Shown: positions 1 through 8,324 of the stretch, piece after piece
How the letters are laid out: each line of letters begins with the position of its first letter
Numbering within the stretch: the first letter of the stretch is position 1
Source: Imperialibacter sp964351395
Lineage (GTDB): Bacteria > Bacteroidota > Bacteroidia > Cytophagales > Cyclobacteriaceae
DNA length: 64,000 nucleotides
Direction of reading: 5' to 3'
Assembly (NCBI GenBank): GCA_964351395.1
Contig: CAYGOF010000018.1
Span: forward strand, 37,508 to 101,507
Translations under genes and position numbers: made by a program
Notes under the pieces: model-generated
What the model saw: the letters and a program-made list of their open reading frames with translations, nothing else
Told to the model about the DNA's origin: nothing
Database searches by the model: none

Positions 1-649
1 GATGCCAGCCTATGCGGAAGTATACGCCGAAAAAGGAATCATGACCCTGGCCATCGACAGCTGGTGTTTTGGTGAACGTAACCGTCTTTCGTCAGATCCT
101 ACTGGCGAAACAGATCTTTTCAAAGAAATGCTTTGGAAAGGGCAGACACTTTTCGGCATGATGCTTTGGGACGAAATGAAAGCACTTGATTATTTACTCG
201 CCAGACCAGAGGTTGATGCAACCCGAGTGGGTGTTTTTGGCCTTTCTATGGGCGCCACCAAAGCGTGGTGGTTGGCAGCACTGGATACCCGCATCACCAC
301 CTGCCTCGACCTTTGTTGCCTCACCGAATATGAGGAACTGATGAAAATTGGCAATCTCAGTGGGCATGGCATCTATTACTACGTGCCCTCATTATTAAAG
401 CATTTCTCTACCAGTACCATCAACGAATTGATCGTACCTAGACCCCACCTCAGCTTGAATGGTCGGCTGGATTTGCTGACGCCACCTGCTGGCGTCGAGA
501 AAGTCAGAGATTATCTGCTACCATTGTATAAAAAGCGTGGTAAAGAAGAAGATTGCCATATTGAGCTATTCGACTGTCCGCACGAAGAGTTGCCTGAAAT
601 GCGAGCGTTGGTGCTGGGGTGGTTGGATAAGTATTTGGTGAAGGGGTGA
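1..649 (+). CDS. alpha/beta hydrolase (dienelactone hydrolase / acetyl-esterase type), 3' part only
   Basis: The reading frame is open from the left edge, so the 5' end lies outside the window and the first visible Met is probably internal. Counting from that Met, the C-terminal half of an alpha/beta hydrolase is complete. The nucleophile elbow is GLSMGA with Ser82, the acid is Asp158 in NGRLDLL, and the catalytic His is His194 in CPHEE. The internal DSWCFGERNR segment resembles dienelactone-hydrolase and acetyl-xylan-esterase relatives. The substrate cannot be read from the sequence. The other esterases nearby (about 1.6-2.8 and 11.2-12.8 kb) suggest plant or algal ester degradation. Family confidence is good, substrate confidence low. 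Confidence 0.8.
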   Translation, partial: MPAYAEVYAEKGIMTLAIDSWCFGERNRLSSDPTGETDLFKEMLWKGQTLFGMMLWDEMKALDYLLARPEVDATRVGVFGLSMGATKAWWLAALDTRITTCLDLCCLTEYEELMKIGNLSGHGIYYYVPSLLKHFSTSTINELIVPRPHLSLNGRLDLLTPPAGVEKVRDYLLPLYKKRGKEEDCHIELFDCPHEELPEMRALVLGWLDKYLVKG

Positions 650-881
650 CGTCGGACCGCAAGCACATTTTCTTCTCGGTCTTTCCCCCCGACAGAACGG
701 CACCTGCAATCGCTTCATTAATGCCCTTTCAGGGGACAGGGCATGGTTCTCGTAATGATCTGATACCCTTTACCGAAGTACCCTACTCCACTTCCAATGC
801 TGCCTCTCTTCCCTCCGAACCAGCACGGGATTGATGGGTAGGTTTAATTGGTCATAACGAGACGTTTAAAGCAGTACAAGG
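650..881. other. non-coding block with stem-loops, unidentified
   Basis: No convincing gene is present. The block contains a clear hairpin, ATGCCCT...AGGGCAT, at about 720-743, and a GTCGG...CCGAC pairing at about 651-693. Read on the minus strand, the segment with GGTTCGGAGGG at about 815-825 resembles the sequence that follows domain V in some group II introns, but no matching domain V hairpin can be drawn here. It could be the eroded 3' end of an intron or another mobile element. It lies between the hydrolase stop and a decayed DUF4926 gene, so the whole 650-1636 stretch looks like decaying accessory DNA. Confidence 0.3.
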
Positions 882-1104
882 TTACGCCAATTCTCTGCTA
901 TGAGCCATCTCCTTGGCTTTTACGGCCTTACCTGATTGGGTTTGAGGGTTTCCACACTTCTGGTTTTTCCCTTCAGTGTGAAAATTCTACTTCATATCCT
1001 CTACGATTGTCGTGAATCATTACGAAGGTGCCAATATCGCCTTTTACAAGACCTCGCTCAGGCAAATCTTCCTTCAAAACTAGTCTGTCGATATTCTCTG
1101 CCAT
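882..1104 (-). pseudogene. DUF4926 family protein with two frameshifts
   Basis: On the minus strand an ATG at 1104-1102 begins MAENIDRLVLKEDLPERGLV, followed by KGDIGTFVMIHDNRRGYEVEF, a typical DUF4926 opening. The frame then breaks in a T run. One frame over it continues as TLKGKTRSVETLKPNQVRP, breaks again, and finishes one frame over as KAKEMAHSRELA before TAA. Restoring one base at each break gives a complete protein of about 75 residues, which is the usual DUF4926 length. Both breaks are consistent with single-base deletions. DUF4926 proteins are small and of unknown function, and they often sit in toxin-like accessory loci. A decayed gene is most likely, but two sequencing errors would look the same. 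Confidence 0.7.
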
Positions 1105-1310
1105 CGCCAAATCGGATATGCTCTACCTAATTTAAAAAAGTCAGTTTCCTTTTCCTTGAAACTGAGGTTGAAGTGCATATTCTAATAATTCTTTTTTGAA
1201 AGCTGCGATACAATCGCAGATGCCGCACATACTCGTTGCAAACGAGGATGAGTGAGGGGTAAACAAATTCCAAATAAAATAAAACATGAATCAAAAGAGT
1301 CGTAGTGAGA

Positions 1311-1421
1311 TCATTCCGTAGCTGGTCGGTAAAAGTGAAGAAACTGATTCAAAGCATAGCCGATAAGAAATACTCCAAGTAAAACCCTCATCGACATCCT
1401 TACATTTTGTTTCATCTTCAT
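1311..1421 (-). pseudogene. possible N-terminal remnant of a DoxX-like membrane protein
   Basis: A 36-codon minus-strand frame starts at ATG 1421 and contains RVLLGVFLIGYALNQFLHF. That is the pattern of the first membrane helix of short DoxX-like proteins (a 'LGLFLIVFGLNKFFHF' type motif) as remembered from the family. It stops at once with TGA, and no continuation of the family was found downstream in other frames. Its place beside the broken DUF4926 gene fits a decayed region. It could equally be a chance hydrophobic frame. Confidence 0.3.
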
Positions 1422-1636
1422 TCCTTTTAAACTTCCAATCTGTGGCGTTTCAACTGACCGGGCAGGGAAATTTTCTTTTAATTAAGCTCATAAGCTGCAA
1501 AGCATTGAGGCAAGGAAACAATGACGAATGTCACCTACCAAAAAGATACATGGGAGTTGTATGTGCAATGCAGCACATAAAAAAAGTCTGCCACTTTAGA
1601 CAGACTTTCAACCCGATATCTATTAAAATAAAGTCA

Positions 1637-2818
1637 TTATTTAAAAAGCACTGGCGCAAACTGCGACAGGTATATACGCCAGTTGGTCCAGGTATGTCCG
1701 CCAGTGCTCTCCAAATACTTGTATTTGAACCCATGGTCGTCGAGGGACTTTCGCAGGTTCACTACACTGTCGTAGAGAAAATCGTCTTTTCCAATAGCTA
1801 CCCAGTAAGACTTTGGGTTGGCTTTCTTAAGAGCTTCGATAGCCTCATCACGACCTTCAGCGTTGCTAGGTAGAAAAGGGCTGTCTTTTACAAAACCCAT
1901 ACTCATCACACAGATATAATCGAACATACCTGGATTGTCGAACGTGATGTTGAGCGTCTGCCAACCACCCATGCTGAGGCCAGACAAGGCACGGTTTTCT
2001 TTGCCTTTCTTCACTCTGTAGTGGCTTTCGATATAGGGGATGACATCCTTTACGAGACTCCCCTCAAATTTCTTATTGGCCATGCCCATACCGCCTTCGT
2101 TGGTTTGAGATGGCAGTTTGGCTGGCGCCTCAATGCTCGCCGCTGTTTGGTCAGGATTACCATTGGTCATTACCACAATCATTGGCTTAGCCTGGCCTGA
2201 GTTGATCAGGTTGTCCATGATAGTAGGAGTAAGACCTAATTCGGTCCAGGCATCTTCATCACCACCACCACCATGCAAGAGGTAAAAGACAGGATAGTTT
2301 TCTTTGTTATTTTCATATCCCGGCGGAGTATAAACATACATGCGGCGGGTAAGTCCAAGTGTTGGTGACTCGTACCAAACCTTCGACAATATGCCTTTCG
2401 GACCATGTTTGGGTTCATATAGATCAGAGCCTTTTCCCTTGATCATAAAAAAGCTGATGTTGCGAACACCGTCTCTTTTTACCAAAGCATTGGAGGCATC
2501 CAGCGTATAGACACCATCTACGGTAAAGTTGTAGCCATATAACTCTGGCTCCAGAGGACCGATAGTCAATGCCCATAAACCAGTATCGCCTTTAACCAGC
2601 GGTTCTGATTTGCCCTGCCCCATCCAGTCGCCGCTAAGAGTAATCGTACTTGCATTAGGTGCATATACCCGAAAGGTTATTTTATTATCTGAATGAACCT
2701 CGGGCGACACCACGGGGTTCCTTCGAAACTGCGCCACAGCACTGGTTGCCAGACTTATAGTAAGCCCAAGCACCAGGAGAAAGCCCTTAGCTTTCCAATT
2801 CAATTGGTCTTTTTTCAT
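1637..2818 (-). CDS. secreted esterase, CBM48/E-set domain plus CE1-type (feruloyl/acetyl-xylan) esterase domain
   Basis: This 393-residue protein has a signal peptide of about 30 residues ending ATSAVAQ. Residues about 35-125 form an E-set/CBM48-like beta domain (ITFRVYAPNASTITLSGDWMG), as in the N-terminal domains of bacterial feruloyl esterases and enterochelin-esterase relatives. Residues about 145-393 form the esterase domain. It has an oxyanion region HGGGGDED at 182-189, nucleophile Ser282 in GLSMGG, and catalytic His375 in TGGHTW. The protein is likely periplasmic or secreted and would release ester-linked groups from polysaccharide. The gene stands alone on the minus strand, with no strong Shine-Dalgarno sequence before the ATG. 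The exact ester substrate is not determined. Confidence 0.85.
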   Translation of the reverse strand: MKKDQLNWKAKGFLLVLGLTISLATSAVAQFRRNPVVSPEVHSDNKITFRVYAPNASTITLSGDWMGQGKSEPLVKGDTGLWALTIGPLEPELYGYNFTVDGVYTLDASNALVKRDGVRNISFFMIKGKGSDLYEPKHGPKGILSKVWYESPTLGLTRRMYVYTPPGYENNKENYPVFYLLHGGGGDEDAWTELGLTPTIMDNLINSGQAKPMIVVMTNGNPDQTAASIEAPAKLPSQTNEGGMGMANKKFEGSLVKDVIPYIESHYRVKKGKENRALSGLSMGGWQTLNITFDNPGMFDYICVMSMGFVKDSPFLPSNAEGRDEAIEALKKANPKSYWVAIGKDDFLYDSVVNLRKSLDDHGFKYKYLESTGGHTWTNWRIYLSQFAPVLFK

Positions 2819-3079
2819 AAGGAGGTAGTTTAATTATGTTCAATGTTGCCAAACTTTTACAAAGTAGTCATTTCAATGTGTCAATACCACACATTTTAAT
2901 TTAAATGATGGAAACAAATTGAATGCTTCTACGACGAAACAGCTGAAGTGGTGGCAAGTCAATGAACACATTGATACAAACAAAAATGTTCCTCCCAACC
3001 TATCAATAATTTCCTAGCGATCCCCCATATTCGCACCAACATTGATTGATCATTCTTCACTTCTAAACTGAGCCTAGTC

Positions 3080-3799
3080 ATGAGAACTGTTCTCTGTAAA
3101 ATCGTATTAGTAACCATTATTTCAATTGCCTCACTGTCGGCGGTAAGCGCCCAAATGATCATGCAAATTGATCCTTCGCTAAGCACCAAAGCCACACCGC
3201 AGCAAGTAAAGTATAGAGGAATGAAAGCAGTTCCCTATTACTACTTTGATGAATACAAAATTGTATCATCCAAAGCGGGGTGGCTCACCACCAACAGCCG
3301 AAGCAATGTGCAAGGCACGATTTCTTCCTCCAGCCAGCAGCTGGCATTCACCATGATCAACGGTAAAGGCGATACCGCCATCGTTAATATGTCGAAAGAC
3401 GGACTGGTACAAAGCTCCCAAAACTCCTGGTTTCCAAACATCACCATGTCGCAGGGCTCACAAAACGTAACAGCACTAATTACTTCCAGCACTGATTCTC
3501 TTACCTGGGGACTGGCAGCTTCCGTTGCCAACGGTGTTTTCACTGGAGCGATCAAAACAGATACAGAAGAATATAGGCTGGTGCCAGTGAAACGAATGGA
3601 CAATGGCAGAGTAGCTCCTTTCACCCTTTGGGTTGGTTTCGCCATTTTCCGTGGCGATGTGCAGATTGGAGCCGTTCAGGCTACTCCTAAGCGCAACGTA
3701 TGGATACTGCCCGATCTGCCCGAAGACCAAAAGCTTAAGATGGCTGCACTCTGCCTTGCCATGATCATTGAGGAGCAGAATGAATGGCTGGTGAACTAG
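3080..3799 (+). CDS. hypothetical secreted protein
   Basis: This 239-residue protein has a signal peptide of about 24 residues (ending SLSAVSA) and no family I recognise. The mature part is rich in Ser, Thr, Asn and beta-type sequence, with no Cys pair and no obvious catalytic motif. Residues about 175-239 (PFTLWVGFAIFRGDVQIGAV, then RNVWILPDL and ALCLAMIIEEQNEWLVN) look more ordered and helical towards the end. The ATG follows about 260 bases of AT-rich intergenic sequence and is divergent from the esterase gene. It is probably an exported or membrane-associated protein. Function is unknown. Confidence 0.6.
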   Translation: MRTVLCKIVLVTIISIASLSAVSAQMIMQIDPSLSTKATPQQVKYRGMKAVPYYYFDEYKIVSSKAGWLTTNSRSNVQGTISSSSQQLAFTMINGKGDTAIVNMSKDGLVQSSQNSWFPNITMSQGSQNVTALITSSTDSLTWGLAASVANGVFTGAIKTDTEEYRLVPVKRMDNGRVAPFTLWVGFAIFRGDVQIGAVQATPKRNVWILPDLPEDQKLKMAALCLAMIIEEQNEWLVN

Positions 3800-4010
3800 T
3801 AGTAACAATGAGAGGCTCCCGGGCTGAAATACTCCTATTTAAAAAGTGGCTTTTCGTCGAGGCCGCTCTTTCCACAGATCCCTGTTAACTTGCAGTGTAG
3901 TGTTGGGCTGTCAGGGGACAGCTCAAGGGGATAGAAAATGCTGATATTGTCTCAAATCATACTGTGTACAGACTATCTCCTTATTATTCAAAACTTTACC
4001 TGAACTTGTT

Positions 4011-4018
4011 TAACTTTG
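4011..4018 (+). promoter_or_regulatory. candidate -7 box TAACTTTG
   Basis: TAACTTTG matches the Bacteroidota -7 consensus TAnnTTTG and lies about 23 bases before the ATG of the isomerase-type lipoprotein gene. No good -33 TTG is seen at the usual spacing, so the call rests on the -7 box and its position. Confidence 0.35.
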
Positions 4019-4040
4019 ACGCATTAAATACTGAAACAAT

Positions 4041-4961
4041 ATGAAACGTCACTTACAATTAAGCTTAATCTTTCTTTTGGGGCTGTCGTTTGGCTTTACT
4101 GCCTGCAGCACCAAAACCAGCTCAACCGAAGAAACTACCGAATCTACTGCCGTAGAAGAGACAGCGCCAGCCCAATTTGGCGGCTTGGCCCTTTACACCT
4201 TGCGTGACTCTATGGCCACGGACCCGAAAGCAACCCTACAGGTAGTTGCTGATGCGGGTTATGCCTATGTAGAGGCAGCAAATTATGAAGAAGGAAAATT
4301 CTATGGCATGGCTCCGGCTGATTTCAAAGCCTACCTTGCGACGCTTGGACTTACAGCCAAAAGTGCTCATATGGGCATGGTCAATATGGAAAATGCCGAC
4401 CAGCTGATCGCTGATTGCAAAGCGGCTGGCATCGAATACTTTGTGATTCCAGTGCCTCCTATGGGAATGTTCACAGTGAATAGAGAAACCAGAACGATGG
4501 GAATGAAAGGAACGCCTGCTGAAATCACAGAGATCCTTAACACGCTAGGTGAAAAATGCAATGCTGCTGGGTTGAAGCTACTCTATCACAACCACGACTT
4601 TGAATTCAAGCCAATGGAAGATGGTACCATACTGATCGACTACCTGTTGGCAAACTGCAGTGCTGATGTAGTAAACTTTCAAATGGACCTTTTCTGGGTA
4701 ACAAAAGCAGGTGCCGATCCATTAGCCTACTTCGAAAAGTATCCGGGCCGTTTCAAAGCATGGCATGTGAAAGACATGAATGCTGAAGGTAATTTTGCTC
4801 CAGTAGGTACTGGCAGCATTGACTTCAAAAAAATTCTTGCCGCTAAAGCACAGTCAGGCATGGAGTTCTACCTGGTAGAACAAGACAACACCTTTGGCTT
4901 ACCTCCTTTTGAGGCCATCAATATCAGCCACAATGGGCTGGGTGAGATTGGGTTTAAATAA
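4041..4961 (+). CDS. sugar phosphate isomerase/epimerase-family (TIM barrel) lipoprotein
   Basis: This 306-residue protein has a lipoprotein signal (FGFTAC, Cys22), an acidic Thr/Glu-rich linker to about residue 48, and then an AP-endonuclease-2/xylose-isomerase-like TIM barrel. Likely metal and substrate residues are visible in order: the Glu of YVEAANYEEG, YHNHDFEF (His pairs), FQMDLFWV (Asp), WHVKDM (His) and LVEQDN (Glu). Surface or periplasmic versions of this fold are common in Bacteroidota and occur beside ThuA and cytochrome-type sugar genes, as here at 5.2-9.5 kb. A role in periplasmic sugar isomerisation or 3-keto-glycoside processing is inferred. A rho-independent terminator follows the stop. 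Confidence 0.85.
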   Translation: MKRHLQLSLIFLLGLSFGFTACSTKTSSTEETTESTAVEETAPAQFGGLALYTLRDSMATDPKATLQVVADAGYAYVEAANYEEGKFYGMAPADFKAYLATLGLTAKSAHMGMVNMENADQLIADCKAAGIEYFVIPVPPMGMFTVNRETRTMGMKGTPAEITEILNTLGEKCNAAGLKLLYHNHDFEFKPMEDGTILIDYLLANCSADVVNFQMDLFWVTKAGADPLAYFEKYPGRFKAWHVKDMNAEGNFAPVGTGSIDFKKILAAKAQSGMEFYLVEQDNTFGLPPFEAINISHNGLGEIGFK

Positions 4962-4984
4962 GACTTTCTCAAAAAATGAATATG

Positions 4985-5018
4985 AAAAGCCAGCCGAAAG
5001 GTTGGCTTTTCTTTTTTT
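4985..5018 (+). terminator. rho-independent terminator
   Basis: The stem AAAGCCAGCC-GAAA-GGTTGGCTTT has a stable GNRA-type tetraloop and one G-U pair, and a T-rich tract follows. It lies 24 bases after the stop of the isomerase-type gene. The following 190 bases to the next, convergent gene contain only a short imperfect repeat (TGCCTGCAGTTTCAGGCA at about 5049) and no gene. Confidence 0.8.
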
Positions 5019-5207
5019 GATACAAATATCCAGTGCACCTTTGGAGATGCCTGCAGTTTCAGGCATGACGGTGTATCAGGAGGTTGATGTTGGTCTTTAG
5101 TGTGCTCGCAACCAGGCTCATCGAAAGGCACTCTTAACTTTTCGAAGCAACATTGTATAACTCAGTGTCCTTTAAGAAAGAAGAAATAAAGAGACTTCGA
5201 GAGATAA

Positions 5208-8200
5208 CTACATGGCTTCAAGTTTTTCGACTGGCCTCAAATGGTGAATAGTGTTTTGAACTTTGCCTTTGAGTTCATTGCCTTTGGCATCCTTCACCGT
5301 ATAGGCAATAGTCATGATATCCACTGGCTGTATTCCGTCAAGAAACAGCTTTACCGTTTTCCCATCACTACTTAATTCCACCTTGCGAATGGGTAAAACC
5401 TGTGTATTATACCGCTTTGAACCATACTTTCGGCTCCTGAGGATATCCCAGGTTTGCACTTCAAAATTGGCTATATTCTGTGCATTAGTAACATCCAACT
5501 TGTCCGCAAAAGTTAATTTGATGCCGTCTTCCTCAGCCCCCAATTTAAGCGGCACTGTGAGAGGCTTTCCCGTATAACGCAGCCGGTAAAATTCACCACC
5601 TCGCATCGTTTGGGAAGTTCCCCAAGCCGACATTCCACAAGCATAGAGCTGTCCATCTACCGGATGGAAACGCCCTCTCATAACACCACTCAAAAATTTT
5701 ACTCCAGGAAGATCGATGACCCCCGCCTGTCGCTGCCCATTCACCTCTTCGTTCAGTACCAATTGAATTTTACCAAAGCCATAAGAAAAGCTGAGTAGGC
5801 TTCCATCAAGAGGTCCCCATTGCTTACTATCTACCCAGAGCAGTTCTGACGGTGAGCGATCAAACTCCATATCAATCCAAACCATGGGCGGCTCCATCCC
5901 TGCCCTGCTGCTGTCTTTTGGTGGGTCATACCCCCACATATTGCCATAGAAATTTCCTTTTCCTTCGATCCAGTTCACCCGGTTCATTGGATTCCAATAG
6001 CCCTGCTGGTCGGTCACAATAAAGCTGCCATCGGGATTGATACAAACACCATTGGCTGCCCTGAACCCCGTGGCAATGATCTCTGTTTTGGAGCCATCTT
6101 TACTCACTTTAAGCAGGGTACCATGTTGCGGTATCAACGATTCCCTGGCATGTCGACCGCTTTTGGCGTAATATAAATTCCCTTCCTTGTCCGCCTGCAA
6201 TCCCATGGCAAATTCATGGAAATGATCAGTTACCTGGTGGTCGTGGTTGAAGCTTTGGTAAAAGTCTGTTTCCTCATCACCATTTAAGTCTCGAAGCAAA
6301 ACAATTTGGTCCCTACAAGTGACGTATATTTTCTCCTCCAATACTTTTATACCCAAGGGCTGAAACATGCCGGAAGCAATTCTTTTCCAGGTCAACTCCC
6401 CATTTTCATTTAATAAGCCAGTCACTTTCCATACATCACCATCGGTCGTACACATCACAGCTACGTTCGGATCTTTCATGAAATCAATGCCACTGAATTT
6501 CATTCTGGACTTCCATGGATTTTCATAGGGCGCCGTCATTTCGTCGACAGCAAATTGCCCTTCTTCCCTCCCCTTTGTGACGGTTGTATTGATCGTTTGT
6601 GGATAATGAGCAGAACCTCCGTAGGTATATTGATCCAGTGATTCTGGTAGACTGGCCCTGGCTACATAAGCATCAGGTGCTTTTGTTTCTGGCCCGGCAA
6701 TAAAGAGCTTGATTTTCGCCTGTGTACCTTGACCCACATTAAGTACCACATAACCATCTTCCTCGGTCAATGAAGCACCGTTTCCTAACATGGCTACTTT
6801 TGTTCCCGTAACGGCTACCCTCATCTTAAGTCCTTTTTTCGAAGGGCTGATGTTCAAGGTTCTCGTAAAAATTGTTTGCTCTCCACTTTGCTCCACACCC
6901 ATCATTTCCAGGACATTGGCATTGCCAACCGAATAAGAGATGATCACTTTGTCTTCATAATAATAAAGGCCTTTGTAGTCGGCCCATGAGCGAGGCAAGG
7001 GCCCAAATTGCCGACCATCTCTAGCTGTAAACCGGGGATCATCAAAAGTACCAGTAGCTGGATTAGCCCAACCTGGCGCAACAGGCGTTTCAAAATGTAA
7101 TTTTCCGATGGTTCGTGGATAGGTCTCGTGGCGGTCATTTAACAAAATGCCCTCCCAATCGATAAAGCCTTCTCCAGTCCATCCTCCTGCCACCCGCATA
7201 AGGTCGTGGTCAAACATCATCCAGCTATTTCCTTGCGACACACCACCAGCGCCTTCATCAAGACGGATGGCAATTCCTTTGTAGGCAAAGTTGTTCTTAG
7301 AATAGTCCTCATCAGGATAGGGCGAAGGACCCGGAGAGTGATACCGGGGAATACCCGTTTCCTCATCGGCCAACTCATAGGTGTTAATAAAGAAATTGCC
7401 ATAGTCCATATCGGACCATGGATGGTAGGGCTTCGCCTCCGGACCTTTGGAGCTTCCTTCCGGCAATTTAGCCAGGTAGCCCGGGGTGACTTTGAAGTAC
7501 TGCCCCTCATTTTTAGGCTGAACAAATTGTTCCCTTATGTAGCTGATAACGTCATATTTTTCCTGCGGTGTTAGTGTCAATTGCGGAGGCATCGACCCAT
7601 AGCCTTTGGTGATCGTCTGGTACATGGAAAAAGGGTCATAGCCAGCTTTGAAAGGTTGCGCCCAAAATTTCAGGGAAAGCGGAATAGATCCTTCAACATC
7701 TTCGTTTCCATGGCAGGTAATACATGTATTGTTATAAATTCTGCTTCCCCGTTGAAAGCCTTCACTGCTGAAATCTTCGATCAAACCTGCATGATCGATA
7801 TTGGCTTCTACATCAGCCACATCGCTTCCTGTCAGTATATAATCTACTTTAGGTGGTTGATAAGCGTTGTCGGGTTCAGTCTGTCTGGTGGCTGTTATCG
7901 GATATTCGTTCTTATTGAGTGTTACATGGCCAACAAAACGATCTTCCTGAAACTCTCCTGTAATAGTCGCCTGGTCTTCACCCCACATCAAGATGCTACC
8001 TGTTAAACGGTTCCCCTCTACCTGTAAATCCTCGATGTCAGTCTTACCAATATCAAAAGACCTGATCAATCCCTGGTAAGTATCGTCTGCCTCCATGAGT
8101 TGTAAGGTACCAGTAAACTCCTCCTCCCGAAACGAAATCATAAAATCCCAGGTGCCCGCATAAGGTTGGGTATTGCAACTGGCCAAACAAATCGCAGTTA

Positions 8201-8237
8201 TCAAAAGCACTATCAAATGGGATTGAATCTTTTTCAT
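5208..8237 (-). CDS. cytochrome c / DUF6797-type lipoprotein with sugar-binding and beta-propeller regions
   Basis: This 1009-residue protein has a lipobox at Cys21 (AICLASC). Residues about 25-120 are beta-rich and unassigned. Residues about 155-245 form a c-type cytochrome with one haem site, C172-I-T-C175-H176, and a likely axial Met216 in GSMPP. Next comes a region like the DUF6797 proteins of Planctomycetes and Bacteroidota, then a long propeller-like part typical of glucose dehydrogenase-like 'membrane-bound dehydrogenase' proteins (GFRAANGVCINPDGSFIVTD), and a C-terminal beta domain. It is probably outer-membrane or periplasmic and takes electrons from an oxidised sugar. It sits just after a ThuA-domain lipoprotein gene on the same strand, and the two families often co-occur. 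Enzymatic activity is not proven by any motif seen. Confidence 0.75.
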   Translation of the reverse strand: MKKIQSHLIVLLITAICLASCNTQPYAGTWDFMISFREEEFTGTLQLMEADDTYQGLIRSFDIGKTDIEDLQVEGNRLTGSILMWGEDQATITGEFQEDRFVGHVTLNKNEYPITATRQTEPDNAYQPPKVDYILTGSDVADVEANIDHAGLIEDFSSEGFQRGSRIYNNTCITCHGNEDVEGSIPLSLKFWAQPFKAGYDPFSMYQTITKGYGSMPPQLTLTPQEKYDVISYIREQFVQPKNEGQYFKVTPGYLAKLPEGSSKGPEAKPYHPWSDMDYGNFFINTYELADEETGIPRYHSPGPSPYPDEDYSKNNFAYKGIAIRLDEGAGGVSQGNSWMMFDHDLMRVAGGWTGEGFIDWEGILLNDRHETYPRTIGKLHFETPVAPGWANPATGTFDDPRFTARDGRQFGPLPRSWADYKGLYYYEDKVIISYSVGNANVLEMMGVEQSGEQTIFTRTLNISPSKKGLKMRVAVTGTKVAMLGNGASLTEEDGYVVLNVGQGTQAKIKLFIAGPETKAPDAYVARASLPESLDQYTYGGSAHYPQTINTTVTKGREEGQFAVDEMTAPYENPWKSRMKFSGIDFMKDPNVAVMCTTDGDVWKVTGLLNENGELTWKRIASGMFQPLGIKVLEEKIYVTCRDQIVLLRDLNGDEETDFYQSFNHDHQVTDHFHEFAMGLQADKEGNLYYAKSGRHARESLIPQHGTLLKVSKDGSKTEIIATGFRAANGVCINPDGSFIVTDQQGYWNPMNRVNWIEGKGNFYGNMWGYDPPKDSSRAGMEPPMVWIDMEFDRSPSELLWVDSKQWGPLDGSLLSFSYGFGKIQLVLNEEVNGQRQAGVIDLPGVKFLSGVMRGRFHPVDGQLYACGMSAWGTSQTMRGGEFYRLRYTGKPLTVPLKLGAEEDGIKLTFADKLDVTNAQNIANFEVQTWDILRSRKYGSKRYNTQVLPIRKVELSSDGKTVKLFLDGIQPVDIMTIAYTVKDAKGNELKGKVQNTIHHLRPVEKLEAM

Positions 8238-8324
8238 AAAAAGCTTATTTGGGTGAGAATAAAGGATCGCTTGTTGGCCAAAGAAGTGCGGGTTTACTGA
8301 TCCTATCGAGTGTGTATTGCCGGG

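Noticed and set aside
646..834. 62-codon plus-strand frame starting at GTG
   Set aside because: It lacks any family pattern, overlaps a stem-loop-rich non-coding block and is best explained as chance.
1442..1873. 143-codon plus-strand frame
   Set aside because: Most of it is antisense to the C-terminal part of the esterase gene, and the remainder shows no signal or family.
2959..3195. 78-codon minus-strand frame
   Set aside because: It overlaps the signal-peptide region of the plus-strand hypothetical gene and has no recognisable features.
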